Shown here: positions 33,929 through 47,600 of the stretch, piece after piece
Position numbering within the stretch: position 1 is the stretch's first letter
How the letters are laid out: every line of letters starts with the position of its first letter
Origin: Sophora flavescens
Taxonomy: Eukaryota; Streptophyta; Magnoliopsida; Fabales; Fabaceae
Assembly (NCBI GenBank): GCA_030762895.1
Contig: CM061070.1
Span: 80,095,291 to 80,159,290 of the forward strand
Reading direction: 5' to 3'
Length of the DNA: 64,000 nt
The notes under the pieces: model-generated
What the model was told of the DNA's origin: nothing
The model's database searches: none
Seen by the model: the letters and a program-made list of their open reading frames with translations, nothing else
Translations under genes and position numbers: made by a program

Positions 33929-35013
33929 AGGTCATGCCATGATTTAGGGAATGGTATTGGATCGATAGAGAATAAATGAGGAGGTGTTACTATTTTTTAG
34001 GGGTATTTAAGAAAATTTAAGTAAAAAATTGAAATGAGGTGGGAGGATGATAAATGGGTGGTATGAAAAATAAACCCCTTGTGATAGTAGGACAAAAAAT
34101 ACATAAAAGAGAGCTTTGGGCTAATGAGCCATTGAAATTGTCTCTTTTTTTCACACTTTTGGGAGCAAATACAATAATCATTTTTGTATGTTCACTTTTT
34201 TTAAAAATATTTTTGTAAGTTTATTAATATAGAATGTAAAAAATATTTTATATTTAAAAAGAATTGTTAATATTACTTAATGTATTATATAAAAAATAAA
34301 ATATTATTTAATTATAACCAATTCAATCATGATTGAACTATTAAGCCTTGATAAAGTGTCTTCTCCGGTTCGACCGGTCCAATTTTAAAAACATTGAGTT
34401 GAAATACAAATCATGCTCCACTGTAGTTCAGGGGGTTACTGCTCAGATTATATTATATAAAAAAAACACAAGAATCTTGTTAATGAAACTAATATTCCGT
34501 GCATCAAACACGATCGTTGAAAATAACTGCAACAAATACATAAATATTTGGAAATTGTAAATGTAAATTTAATAAACCAATGATTAACGAAGTACCATTT
34601 TTCCTTGGTAAATAATATAAGTTCTCAAAATGAAATACAAAATACCACTCGAACAGGCAATTATAATAAAGAGAGTTGAACTTTTGCTATGGTAACGAGA
34701 CTGAATTCTTATTAACAGGTGCTTTTGTGTATTGTGTACCATATATCCAAACCAATAATTCACCCTTAAAATTTTAAAAGGAAGCGTGAAAATTCATTGG
34801 TATATGAAAACCAATTCCAAGCATATGTAACCAGGGTGATGTACTTTTATTTTGTTCAGTGTTACATGATATGATCATTAACCTCACATCAAATAAAAAT
34901 AAAAATCACAGATCAAAACCAAAATCTTAAGCTACGGAGCTACGAATTTTTAACCTAACTCAAGGCCAGCTAAGAATTGCTGCATCAGCAGCAACAGACA
35001 ACCATTTTGGTGC
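33929..35013. other. 3' flank of GAPCP; MITE remnant, no other gene
   Basis: The DNA next to the GAPCP stop includes its 3' UTR; the end of the transcript cannot be fixed from sequence. Near 34345-34405 is a diverged fragment with CCGGTTCGACCGGTCCAATT, resembling one end of the hAT MITE at 29831-30364. Nothing else is seen. Confidence 0.5.
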
Positions 35014-38000
35014 TCAATTGTGAACGCCCACCAATGCCATGTGACCTACGAGGTCCAACACCCGGTTGCTGCATGGCAAACCATTCGACAAACATGATTA
35101 AGAGTTACATAAAAAGTAAAGATACCCTAGGTGTTAACGCAAGTATTTATTGATATATACAAACAAGTGTAGACGCAAGCAATTGCATGCACATACCTGT
35201 AACCCCACTCGTTGTCGTACCACGAAACCAGCTTCATGAAGGAATCACTAAGCCCAATCCCGGCTTTAGCATCAAAAATACTTGACCTGTTCAAAAGAAT
35301 TTCATTTCAGAGAAGCCATGTATATAACAAATAACATATCCATTAATCCATACACAATACATAAACTGGAGAAAATTCTTGGCAAATTTAAAAATGTTCT
35401 CAACACTTATAGGACCAAGAGTAATGATATCTGCGCGTCACTATCCTTAAATTATTCCTATACCACTTCCGTTTTAAAGAATAAAACAAGAAAATACACA
35501 TTCAAACAAACTACTATTTTCTTATTTCCAAAGTGTAAAGATGGTGTAATTTTTTTTATGTGCAAATACCACCATATCGTGGGAGCAAATTTTTAAACTA
35601 AAACTGGGCAACTCATGTTTTATCAATTTTATGGTATCTCATGTTTAACCACAATAATATATATGTGGACAGTGCAGGATAGCAGGAAACGAGATGGCCA
35701 GTTGGCCACTACACCGAAGACTAAGGAAACAATATAAATAATTTTATATACATGTAAATATAAATGCTCAAAAATAAAAAATAAAATACTCAAAATTGAA
35801 TATATATTCAGTTAATAATCAAACTGCAAAGTCACTAAATTATTAGATAGTTTGATAAATATTTTTGATATATTTCAACAGAACAATATTAAGATGACTA
35901 ATGATAAAAATTAAGCTATTTTATAATTAGTGTAGTTTGATTGTATATTAGATATTGTATAAATATAGAAAATAAAGTATGAAAAGCAGAAAGTTCAACA
36001 TTTGATAACAAAAGCCCAGTAAAACAATTCAGCATACAGCCCATTATGAATTGCACAATACCCACCATTTGGAAGTAAATTAAAGAAGGGGGATATTAAA
36101 GGGTGTTTTCGCTCTGGGTTGTGTGGGTCATCAGGACCCGACTTTAGAACTCCATGAAAGCTTGAAAAAGAAGCAGATTCGGGGGTGTTTTACAGGGTCG
36201 GCCCAATATATGTGGAGGCCTAAAGCCAACTCCAAATAGATATTGTGGGCCTCTTTAGGTGAGACCTGCTAAAAATACACCGAGACCTAATGCTATTACA
36301 ATTATTTAAATTTTGATTGCAATCCCTCTCAACCATAGGCCCCACTCTGGGTGAGGCCTAAAGCAAGGGCTTTGGTGGCTTCACCCTTGAGCCGGCCCTA
36401 GTTTTAGCGTCAGTCCACTTCGCGACAGATGTGGCCACAATTTTGGCCGTGATTGGCCGCAATTCATGGCCCCGATTCCCACTCCATGAAACTGCACCAT
36501 GAATAGATCTCAGGTCGCGGCCGATGGCCGCTTTGCCTTGCAAAGGAACTATAGCGCACTATTAATTACATAGAATAATATAACCCCCACCCATTTCATC
36601 TGAACATGAAACTAGAGATGTGCATCAGATTACATCACAGTCTACTCTAGAGAAAGGGAAGGAGTCTGTCATCTTCAAGATGCCGAGTGATTCATTTATG
36701 TAATAAAAAGGTAAAATGTATTTTACCTAGAATCGCCAACGAAATCATTAGAAACAACATCCTCATCTGTGTATCCAAGAATTCCTTTCAGGTATCCCTC
36801 TGAGGCACGCCTTCATTTTAACAGAAGAAAAGTCATAAAAAACAATCAAGTATTAGCAAAGAACCATCTCATCTGGAGTGTATAGAAGCCAGAGCAGAAA
36901 AGTAATAGACATACTTTATTACTGCTTTAACATCTTCATAGGACGCACTTTTTTGAAGGCGACAGGTTAAGTCCACGACAGAAACATTAGGAGTGGGAAC
37001 ACGGAATGCCATTCCAGTGAGCTTTCCATTCAGCTCAGGAAGAACCTTTCCAACAGCCTGTGATTTCATAAAATAAAAACCCAAATTTGCAAATCTATAC
37101 TGAAAATAGTCGGCATAAAATTTCTCTGAGGTTGTCCATCTCTTACCTTTGCAGCACCAGTTGAACTAGGAATTATATTTTGACTTGCCCCTCTTCCCCC
37201 TCGCCAATCCTTCATTGAAGGACCATCTACAGTCTTTTGTGTTGCTGAGCAAAGGAAAAGACAATTATGTTACCAATGCACACAGCACATGTCAACATAA
37301 AAAGGTAAGGTTTAACCAAAAAGAAAACAAGGCTATAATTAGCAAGTATATGCAAAGAGACCTGTTGTTGCATGCACAGTTGTCATTAAACCTTCAACTA
37401 TTCCAAACTCCTCATGAACCACCTGAAGAATAACAGATATAGGAAGAATCAGATGCCTTTACGCAAGTTTCAAAGTAAGGAAATATGGGGCAGATGGTCG
37501 GGGAAACAACTATAACATTTTTGGTTCCAACTTAAATTGCCCCTACATAATTTTATTATCCATTCCCCCAACCCAAAAAATTGATTTATAGATTGGTTGA
37601 AACATTGTAGATCTATAGGTCAGCATTAATTCCATATGTTTATTTTCGGATAGTTTGATTTCTCATATTGGAAGAGATATTCCTAAAAGACTGAAAAACT
37701 TGATAATCATTCAATTACAAATGAATTTTATGATTCTACTAGCTCGTGTTTTAAATGTATATTTCATGCCTTAGAAACTCCACAGAAAGCTGTTATCTTT
37801 CCTTGTCATTTTCCTTTCTGTTTAAGGAAAGAGGAGCTGCCATTAGAGTTTAAGGTTGACTGGCTTTTATTCTGTTCAATAAAACTTTGAATTACAGAAT
37901 GCAATTAACCTTTGCAAGAGGAGCAAGACAATTCGTGGTACAGCTTGCATTTGAAACTATGTCCATGTTTGGCTTGTATGTCTTCTCATTCACTCCTACC

Positions 38001-41000
38001 ACAAACATTGGTGCATCAGCAGATGGAGCTGATATTATCACTTTCTTAGCACCAGCCTACAGTGGAACAAAATAAAGTTCAAATTAAAGATTAGAAGCTG
38101 GAAAAAACGAGAAAAGGGGGGAGGCAGAAACACTCCACACTTCACACACAAGTAATTGAACATAGCAACCTTCAAATGTGTTGAAGCTTTCTCGACTGTT
38201 GTAAAAACTCCAGAAGACTCGACAACATAATCAGCCCCAAAATCGCCCCAAGGGATCTCTGCAGGATCTCTGAATAGACACAAAAATGTATGCATGTTAA
38301 TCCATATTTTTGAGAACTCTGAAACCTCCACTAATGTTATGAACCAGTAACACAATTTTAAAATCATTTTCAATTACAAGGGTTCAACTCAACATACCTT
38401 TTGCTCACAACTTTAACCTTCTTCCCATTAATTTCCAAAGAAGAGTCATCCAGAACCTTAATGGTTCCTTTGAATGGTCCATGAGTAGAATCATACTTGA
38501 ACATGTACGCCTGAAACAGACAGATAAAAATTATAAACCAAAGTAGCATGAAAAAAACAAAGTACAATTAAAAAAATTAATGAAATATATAACGGTTAGC
38601 ATTGTTAGCCTTATCCCACTATGAATGAATTAAAAAACAGTATATACAATAAAAACAAAGATGAATTCATGAAGAATGGTGGAGTACAAGTGTGCAACAA
38701 TACACACACACCATAAAGTGCTATTTTTCCCGTGTTTGGGATATCATTCAGATCAGACTGAAAACTTATATACCTAAACCTTGAACATCTACATAATATT
38801 CTTTATGATAATCAAAAAAAAAATGTTTTAGATACACACGCACTGTTAGGAACCTTCTTTTAGGAAGATGAAGATCCTAACTATGGAGAGAACCTCTCCT
38901 AAACCAAAACAGAAAAAAGAAAAGAGATAGGGAAAGAATGGTACAAATGTACCCCAAAGGAGCACTCTCCTTTCACAACTAAGCCACTGCTCAGTTCAAC
39001 AAATCAATAATTCTCTATTTATATCATTGGTTACAGATTAGCCTCTTATTTATAGACCTAACAATACCTAACAGCCAAGCTTATCAAGACTAACAAACTC
39101 CTAACAGATAAAAACAACTTCTAACAAAGCTAACTGAATATCCTAATCTAATAATAGCCATTACTAACTAACTCCCTAATCTACTAACAAACCCTTATAC
39201 TTATCTATATTACTTATTGGATTGGGCCCTAACAATTCTGCCCTCCTCAAAAACAATCTTGTCCTCAAGGTTGAAGCATCCACCGGGGTCCCATAACTTG
39301 ACGCATTATGTCCAAACCCCAAACTCATATACACACCTCCAGGTTTCAAGCTTATCACCACTATTCACGTATTCTCTTAGTAAATGAGCAATCCTTTTCT
39401 GAATTAGGTTGTCTAGGCCCCTTTTCTCCTGAATGCAGAAGGTATCATTAGATTGGGATTGGTCCAGTAGCTTTACTCCAACCCAAGTTGGGAATGCCTT
39501 CCTCAACTGACTAACATTATTTTGGGCTTGGCCCACTTGCTCAAAAAATGATCTCACTTGACAATATTTCAGATTCAACTTTCTTTCTTGGTGAGACCCA
39601 TGACTGAACCCAATTTGGGCCTGGTCCATTAGGTAAAAATTTGAAGCAAATTTTTTGAAACCCATCACTGCCTCCTTCTCCCTTACGCACATATTGTTGT
39701 CAACTAACGTGAAAATATTCACAACCAGCGGCGTCAGTTTCGACAATGGCAGCTCCAGCAGTGGCGGTAGCGGCATGTCTGTATTTTTCAATACCCAAAG
39801 TTTCCTGGCCATCGAGTGCTCTTCCACCATCATACACAGACCATTGTTGCCAAATTCCTTTCATACCAACCATGCTGCTCTGCATTTCTTTCACTTCTAA
39901 GCTCAAAGAATATAGTACTTCCTGATTTCTGGTTGTGTTCTTTAGGGATTCCACCAGGCCTGAGTTCTGAGCAGATGGAAGCACAACTGCATCTCCCCAT
40001 GAGACCTCCAGCTCGCACTTCTTCACCATCGATTCCTGCACTGTCTTTGTCAATTTATCTGGTTCTGGTTGTTTTTCCTGCTTTTCTAGCATCTTCTCTG
40101 GTGGTAAACAAGATTCTGATTTTGTTTCTTGCTTTTCCGGCATCATTTTGTCTCCCACGTGCTCCATCCGTACCTCAAACCTTCTAATCAAAGCCATGGA
40201 AAATTCTTCCCAACTTTGATCTGGTTCTTCTTGGCACCAAGAACAGAACCAAAGCATGGGTACATCCTCCATGCTCATGAACGCCCACTGCACTTTGTCA
40301 TAAGATTGAATTTCTTGCTCAACAAAGAACCCTTCAGCTCTAGAAATCCACCCAACCGGGTCTCTTCCCGTAAAATTCGGTAATTTCACCTTCTTGGCCC
40401 ATATGTCCTCCATCTCCGGTGACACTGGCTCCACCTCGAACAATCGGCAGGTCGGACCACTTTGTTAGGAACCTTCTTTTAGGAACATGAAGATCCTAAC
40501 TATGGAGAGAACCTCTCCTAAACCAAAACAGAAAAGAGATAGGGAAAGAATGGTCCCCAAAGGAGCACTCTCCTTTCACAACTAAGCCACTGCTCAGTTC
40601 AACAAATCAATAATTCTCTACTTATATCATTGGTTACAGATTAGCCTCTTATTTATAGACCTGACAATACCTAACAGCCAAGCTTATCTAGACTCACAAA
40701 CTCCTAACAGATAAAAACAACTTCTAACAAAGCTAACTGAATATCCTAATCTAATAATAGCCATTACTAACAAACTCCCTAATCTACTAACAAACCCTTA
40801 TACTTATCTATATTACTTATAGGATTAGGCCCTAACACGCACACACAAGCACATGCAAATGCACACATGCACAAAAAAAATTATAGATTTAGCATAGTCT
40901 ATAATCTGTACAGCAACCAAATCATGAACATTATACAAAATATGCAAAACCGTAAAGGTAATTGCACATACATACCATATATTTAGCATCAACAAAAGGA

Positions 41001-43623
41001 TCATTAATTGCTACAACATCAACATCATCCCGGGAAGTAGCTACACGTAACACCAACCTTCCAATTCTCCCAAAACCTGCACATTCCAGCATAAAAGATG
41101 TGTATGTTTTCTTAAGACCAGCTGATATAAATTCTAACAATATGTTTCATGCTTTAAATTTAAAACAATGTTTTCACAAGCTACATAACTACATTTTAGA
41201 ATGATATTTTTTAAAAGCTGTTCATTTTAGAGGATAAAATACCCTCTTAAAACAAGTGTAAAGTAAATGCAATAAATAAATAAAAAGTAAACCAGCCTCA
41301 TTAACAGCTAGTAAACATCTCAAACTTTTGACCTATTTGCTGACAAGAAAAATACTCATGCTAAATGTAATGGCAGGAAGCAATTCCTAAGAAAAAGAGA
41401 AATGATGAATTGACAACCCAGCCAAATACACCAGAAACCACAAACACAACTTATAAGCTATCATATCATCGAACAAAATAACCCATTCAGGTTCAAGAAA
41501 CAGATTCGTAAGTTCCCAAGTCCAAAGTAAAGCATAAGTTGAAGAACTCATAACCAACTGTTAGTTTTTACTAATAACTTACCCAAGAAACAAGAAAACA
41601 TTTTGAACATCTCCTATTAATCAGGATTTCACAAAATACCATTTGAAATCTTTCTCTCGGGTTAAAGACATACACATTCTGGTCAATTGGCCCTTATAAT
41701 CCCGGATCATCCACTAACTAACCATAAATGAAAAGGCTACAAATTTAATCTTAAGCAATTCAACAGTTCGAGGATTTTTCCGAAAAGCTTTAACATGTCT
41801 CTGTCATAAACAACAGCAATTACTTTGAATATAAAAGGTGAGCTAGTCCAACATCTGAATCAGTGTTGTCAAGCGGCCATGGCGGCCCCAAGGCAGATTG
41901 TGGTGGCAGATTTTTGGTCAACCGCTATGGCCATTTTGTGAAGGATGGCGGCGCCATGGCCGCAATGGCATTTTAAGACAGCTTAAAATGGTGGATTTTT
42001 GGCCTTCTGCTATGTTCCGCCATCCGCAATCGACAATACTGGTCTAAATATGACAAACAAGTCCACATAAAAATAAAGCAAGTGCTTTCAAGAACATTCC
42101 TAAGTTCCAAATGTGAGTTCCAAGAAAAGTGACTATTACAACCTAAGTAAAACCAGGACAAGATAAAAAAGGGTGTGGAAGCCAAAGCTTAAAATCATTT
42201 GACACCAATAAGGAAGTATTTGATGCAAAATTGTAACCGAATAAAACTTAATACTGCAAGTAAATACAAGAAACAACAAAGAGAACTTCCATAACAAGAA
42301 CTAACCATTAATTCCAATACGTGTCTTCGCAGTGCTCTTTGATTCTAAACATGCAAGACCAGCCAAAGGTAAGAATCAGGAAATTGCATGTAAATCACCC
42401 TATTCTACACATAATAAGTACATTCTTACTCTGTACGGGAAGAGGGATTTCAGTTGCTGTGGCTTTGATAGGCTGAAGACTCCGGGCATTGCTGTTTCTG
42501 AGCAAATTATAATACATTAGGATAAAAAATAATGAAACCACATAATTTTAAAGAAACAGATACAGGCACAGAAAATTGGGGGAAAATAAGAACTGCAATA
42601 AGTAAAAAGTTTGAGCTACTCAACCTTAAGATTAATGCTTCACATGGAATTGAAGTTCCAAACATGCTATCTTGTAATTTCTTAGATTTTAAATTACAAC
42701 TTGAGGCATTGCACAACACCTGAATCATACATATAGATACATTAATCAGCTGTAATATTAAGAAAACACATACAAGAAATGCACTCACCGTGGAATGATC
42801 AGCAAATAAAATAAGAAAGAAAAAAACTAAGTACAACACTTCTTAACAGGTCAACAATGATGAAGAAGCACTTCCAAATCCTCACAATCAATAAGTTAGC
42901 AGCAGAAATTTCTTATGTGCATTAATCATTTCAAAGAATAGTTACTTCTACACATTAATCCAAACTAACTACTCTCAGCTGTTTAGTTGTTTAGTAATAT
43001 TTGTTTTTATTTCAATGGTTAATTAATGAAGTATTATGGTACATAAGAATACATAAGAAGGATTCATAAAAACAGGATTCATAAACAGGATTCATAAAAA
43101 CAGTTATTTAGGGGCTGTTTGTTTTGTTTGCATTAATCATTTTGTTTCATGTTTTAAAAACTTGTACAGGAGATACCGGAAAACTGTTTCGTATTCAAAT
43201 CTTTGAAATCAAGCATCAGTTTTGCAATTATTTCAAAAAAAAAAACAGAAAATAGAAATAATAACTGAAACAAAGCAAACAACTCTTACTTTTCCTCCTC
43301 CCCTGTTTTCCGAGTCACCAGCAAGAGATCAACAATCCAAAACCAGGTTTAAAATTTTTAGAACTAAACAATATAAAAACTAAAGCATAGAGCATGAATC
43401 AAAACATGTCATATTATAGTCTAAAGTTTCGGCGTGCTTTCCAAGAAAATGCAGGGGAAAAAATGAAAAACGAATACGGAAATGAAAACTGAAAGGTTTG
43501 AAAGAACGTGTGAGAATCGAAGGCAGAGGATGAGACCTTGAAGCGATCGGAGGAGGAAGGTGAACAACGGTCGTAGTGTGAGGAAGCGAGGATCGCAGAT
43601 CTGAGAATGGAAGAAGCGGCCAT
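35014..43623 (-). CDS. GAPCP: Plastidic NAD-dependent glyceraldehyde-3-phosphate dehydrogenase
   Basis: The enzyme oxidises and phosphorylates glyceraldehyde 3-phosphate to 1,3-bisphosphoglycerate in plastid glycolysis. Coding exons: 43478-43623, 42430-42497, 42306-42344, 40976-41076, 38398-38510, 38170-38269, 37910-38056, 37362-37422, 37147-37244, 36915-37057, 36727-36810, 35197-35286, 35014-35068. They sum to 1245 bp, 414 residues; every intron is GT-AG and all phases join. Residues 1 to about 70 (MAASSILRSAILASS, Ser-rich) form the plastid transit peptide. INGFGRIGR at about 83-91 is the NAD fold, SNASCTTNC holds the catalytic Cys (about 228) and TTVHATT the His (about 255). The intact PTPNVSVVDLTCRL and SWYDNEWGY blocks support function. 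The QPIKATATE text and absence of a GapB-type C-terminal extension point to GapCp rather than cytosolic GapC or GapA/B. The ending (VGHMALVGVHN) differs slightly from the usual EHMALVA. Confidence 0.95.
36193..36400. mobile_element. Small hAT-like MITE in GAPCP intron 11
   Basis: The 208-bp element has inverted ends CAGGGTCGGCC and GAGCCGGCCCTA with inner GGCCTAAAGC repeats in opposite orientation. GTTTTA is repeated on both sides (36187-36192 and 36401-36406), shorter than the usual 8 bp. It lies between exons 12 and 11. Confidence 0.6.
38844..40837 (-). mobile_element. TR-GAG non-autonomous LTR element in GAPCP intron 4
   Basis: LTRs 38844-39234 and 40463-40837 begin TGTTAGGAACC and end GGCCCTAACA, and the perfect 5-bp duplication CGCAC lies at 38839-38843 and 40838-40842. 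The LTRs differ by only a few bases and small indels, so the insertion is recent. A purine tract (TTTGAGGAGGGCAGAAT, minus) lies at 39235-39251. The 1.2-kb interior has Gag only. It is inserted on the same strand as GAPCP between the exons encoding DAKYM and AYMFKYDS. Confidence 0.92.
39700..40443 (-). CDS. Gag-like protein of the TR-GAG element
   Basis: This open frame of 247 codons starts about 20 bp inside the 5' LTR. Residues 15-95 match a Retrotrans_gag domain: KVKLPNFTGRDPVGWISRAE, FMSMEDVPMLWF and SWEEFSMALIRRFEVRM. The rest is acidic and Gln/Lys-rich with no zinc knuckle, and ends in an Ala/Thr-rich stretch. A second frame (39306-39833) overlaps its end and could be the continuation after a frameshift; it contains no recognised domain. 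No protease, RT or integrase follows, as in TR-GAG elements. The product could only help mobilise RNA with enzymes from other elements. Confidence 0.75.
   Translation of the reverse strand: MFEVEPVSPEMEDIWAKKVKLPNFTGRDPVGWISRAEGFFVEQEIQSYDKVQWAFMSMEDVPMLWFCSWCQEEPDQSWEEFSMALIRRFEVRMEHVGDKMMPEKQETKSESCLPPEKMLEKQEKQPEPDKLTKTVQESMVKKCELEVSWGDAVVLPSAQNSGLVESLKNTTRNQEVLYSLSLEVKEMQSSMVGMKGIWQQWSVYDGGRALDGQETLGIEKYRHAATATAGAAIVETDAAGCEYFHVS
41861..42041. mobile_element. hAT-like MITE in GAPCP intron 3
   Basis: The 181-bp element has inverted ends CAGTGTTGTCAAGCGGCC and CGCAATCGACAATACTG, and GGCGGC/GCCGCC text in the arms. The flanking octamers ATCTGAAT and GTCTAAAT match at 6 of 8 positions. Confidence 0.65.
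43111..43285. mobile_element. Tourist-like MITE in GAPCP intron 1
   Basis: The 175-bp element has inverted ends GGGGCTGTTTGTTTTG and CAAAGCAAACAACTC, and TTA duplications at 43108-43110 and 43286-43288, as expected for PIF/Harbinger elements. Short tandem text (aggattcataaa) lies just outside its left end. Confidence 0.75.
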
Positions 43624-43644
43624 TGGAGAAGGTGAAGAGAAGCA

Positions 43645-43750
43645 AAAACCCTAGCACGTGAATTTCTTTGCGTTCTGGTTTTTGTACCCACCGAACCGAG
43701 CTCGAGAATAATAATAAGAATGCGAATACGGTACTTTCTCTTTTTTATAT
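43645..43750 (-). promoter_or_regulatory. GAPCP core promoter and 5' UTR motifs
   Basis: On the minus strand ATATAAAAAA (43741-43750) is a likely TATA box, about 120 bp before the ATG at 43621-43623. The leader contains a G-box CACGTG (43655-43660) and a telo-box-like CTAGGGTTTT next to it. The transcription start is inferred. Confidence 0.6.
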
Positions 43751-44457
43751 GCAATTCCGCAGCGGAGCTTCTTATGGAACCAGCCAATGTCTGCTTCCTC
43801 TCTCTATATCACTCTATCAATGAAACTTGGAGATGATTATCCTGTGCGGATGAGCCTACAGGTAGAGTATAAAACCTTGCAAGTGTTGACGGTGGGCGGT
43901 GGCCACTTCAAAAGTTCAAATAGGAATAAAATGGGAATATACCGTCCCTACTGTTTTGTTTTTCTTCAAATGATAAAATTATGGATTTAATTGATATGCA
44001 ATACATGTCAGTCAATCATAAATTGTTATATTCCTAACTAAGGTAAAAGTCGTCAATATCATAATTTTTGATTGATTGACAGTGTAAAAAAAACTTTACA
44101 CCAACAATATACAACAATTAAACTTTAAAATTATATCAATAAAAAAATAGGAGAATGAAATTGTTTGGAACATTGTTTAAGAAATTAATAAAGAAAAATT
44201 ATATAAGAAATAGTATATGTAGTATTTTGAAAAGTATTACCCTTAGTTTCTCGATACATACTTTCATTTTGTGGGTTAATGTCCTTAGGGCACTCGTTAG
44301 CAAGACCCAAAAATAAATATAAATAAAGCTTAATCTTGATACTTATCAATATAAATTTTTTATTCTATCAATTATTATGTGTAATTTTTAAGTAGTTGTA
44401 ATAAAAATTAAATAATTTGAATGGTGTGATAAATTATAGTTGACAATAAAAAAAAAT
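43751..44457. other. Upstream flank of GAPCP; no other gene
   Basis: AT-rich sequence. A pair of inverted repeats (TGTCAGTCAATCAT and ATTGATTGACAGTGT) near 44010-44090 resembles a small MITE remnant. Nothing coding is supported. Confidence 0.5.
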
Positions 44458-44602
44458 GACTCAATTGCACTTTTGGTCCCCTAAGTATCACGATTGTGTG
44501 TTTTTTGTCCCACAGGTTTCAATTGCGACAATTGGGCCCCCAGGTATCGCGATTGTGCAATTTTAGTCCCTCGGGTTTTAATTGCATCAATTGGGTCCCC
44601 CA

Positions 44603-47600
44603 TGTGACACCCTCTACCCCGCATGTATTTATAAAGCGATAACATAGAAGGAAATAATTTAATTTTTTCGAAATAAAATAAACACATGCTTATTCTTTAT
44701 AAAATAAAACCAACGGATAAAGGATATCACATCTTAACAAGGTATCAACGCGGAAAATAAAACATGTTTAAGAAGAAAGACATAACATAAACAAAAGATA
44801 TAAACGAACCCAACCCCGATGTCACATTACAGAGCTGGGATAACCAATCTGATAAACAACTCGGATAAACAACTAAACTAAATATAAACTACGAGTAACG
44901 GCTCCTCGGCGTCACTCCTCAACAAGCTGCTCACCGCCCTCTGCATACCCAAAAGATACATGCAAAGCAAACAACGAAAGACAGGGAGTAAGAACCATAT
45001 ATATAAACATAACGGCAATAGGATAGTTGGCAAGATGAACATACAACACATAGCAATCATAACATAGTCATCATACCAACACAACAAGCCTATCACAATA
45101 TAACATCAATCATACGATGCAATGCGAAACACTACTCTGAATGCATGTGGATCCATCTGCACCAAGTGTACGACTCCAGAGTTACATCTCCACAATGGCC
45201 AATAAGCACAAACGCGGGGCAGTTCACCTTACCATGGATGGACCCCTAGGATAGCCGACGCACCTTATTCTCAGATGCGCCGCCACAAGTGTACATGATC
45301 CCCTTAGTCTCGGATGAATCACCGTGGATGGCCAGATCGTCTTACACGCGGACAACCTCCCCTTAATTATCGTACCTCCCCCTAAAACTCCATGCATGAT
45401 GCATGCGCACAACAAACAACCGTTATCCACCACCTCCATCAACACCATTTATTATGGCTTAACCTCTTTGGCCAACAAGCACCAAAGGTAACATCATGTT
45501 TAATCTTTTAACTTTAAACGTTAAACAACACTCTGGACAAAAAGCACCATAGCTCAACACCTTGACCATTAAGCATCAATGACCCCTTGGCCACTAGGCT
45601 ACCAAGGTAAAACATCAACAACACCTTGACCATTAAGCATCGAGGCTCAACATCATCTTTTAACTTGTCTTTAGTCTTCATGTTTAGTTGGTATCTTATT
45701 AAGTATTTTAAGCGTTTTGGGTGAAAACCCCTATTTCAACATTCTGGTTCTGTTTCGGTCAGGTGAGCACGAGCGTGCTCACCCCCAGCACAGGCATGCT
45801 GGACCTACAAGCAAGCACGGCCGTGCTGCCTATTAAGCATGGGCATGCTTAAAAGCGGGCCCTTCTCTGGATTTCAAACTGGAGCATGGGCGTGCCCCTT
45901 GTTAAACATGGCTGTGCTCAATGGAGCGTGGCCATACTAATCTGGGCAGAAAGGGTCAGAAACCCTTTCTCAAATCCTTGGGACAGTTCACAAATTCAAC
46001 CTATTGGCTTTTACTGATCCATTGAACATCAGCTTCATTAATCTTAACTGTCCTTCATTAATATCCATGTCTTATCGTCATGGGGAATTTATCCTTTAAT
46101 CATAGCCTCATTATTAACGTTCCTAGAACACTCACTAATCAATCATAGGGTCTTTAACTAAGCTCTATGAACATAACCTTACCTCTCACACTATATTCAT
46201 GTCGTATGAACATATGGGAAAAACATCTTTTAATTCTCATTATTATCATCTTTTAACATCTTAACATCATTGTTGGCATTAACATCCTCAACAAACAACA
46301 CTCAAGAAGAGCACAACATCAAACAACAGTCAATAACCATTATAACTGATTACAACATGGCATCAACATTCAACATGTTCATAACAGACAACATTCAATA
46401 ACAAGAACATCCATACCAACATAAATTAATTAATAACAGTCATGCCAATATCATCATCACAACAATTAACATCATATAATAATCAGGCATAGAGGCATAT
46501 AAACATGTTATCATACAAACAGTCATATAGGCATTTAATCAAACGTCAGGGTCATGGTTTAATCATTCATCTTACGCTACCCCATAACCTACATGTTCAT
46601 ACTAGCCCTTCTCCCCATACCTGGTATGAAGATTCCCAAAATGATAACGTTGGCAAACTAGACATGTTCCCTCGAGCAGTTCGACGAATTCCTCAAGCCT
46701 TGACCAAACAAGAAGGAAGAGAATAAGCAATTAATCCCCAATTCAAGAGAAAGGGAAAATGAGATTAAGGAGGGATAACTTTGTTATCTTAAACGATGCT
46801 AACACACGTAACTTCTCTCCCAAACGGACTCACAAACTCCAAGAACTTCAAGGGGTTCAAGGGAAAACTAAGAAAGATGAAGAGAGACAGCTATTCTGAG
46901 GTTAACAATGTGAGAAATAGGGTTTAGGTCGAGTCTTATGGTATAAATACAAGTTATGGCATAATGGGCTCATATTTCAATCCAAACTGTATATACATCG
47001 GTATTTTGACCATAACTTGAGCTACAAGTTTCCGATTGAGGCATTGTTGGTGTCATTAGAAATCTCAGAAATATCTACAAATTAATATCTAACGATCGAA
47101 TCCTAAATCGGACTCTAGGATGGTCAAGAGTTCGATGGAAGTTTAGTGACAGATTTGATAGTTAATTCTAGATAGGATCCTTAGGAGATTATGATAAAAT
47201 CTTAAGAGTTAATCAAAAAGAGTATTATCCTATATTAATAAGGACTCAAATCTGATTAATTGAGGGACTATAACCTAGGAGATACACTATCTCGATTTAA
47301 ATACTAAATCACATGATATCTCATAATATCTTTCTTAATCATTTATTATTAATAAAAACACATATCATATATAACATATAAAATCACATATTAAGGGACA
47401 CAATCTCATATTAATGCAAATGATCATATATTAAAATACATATTATCATATTTAATAATATATATATGTATAAAAAAAATACTACAACACTAATAACAAT
47501 TACATTATCAATCATATAAATAACAATACTAACTTAATTAATAATAATAATAATAATAACAACAACTAGACATCCATAGTAACATAATCTCTTATACAAA

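Noticed and set aside
43380..43787. A 135-codon minus frame across the start of GAPCP
   Set aside because: It overlaps exon 1 and the leader in another frame; the true start at 43623 is supported by the transit peptide and by splice phase with exon 2.
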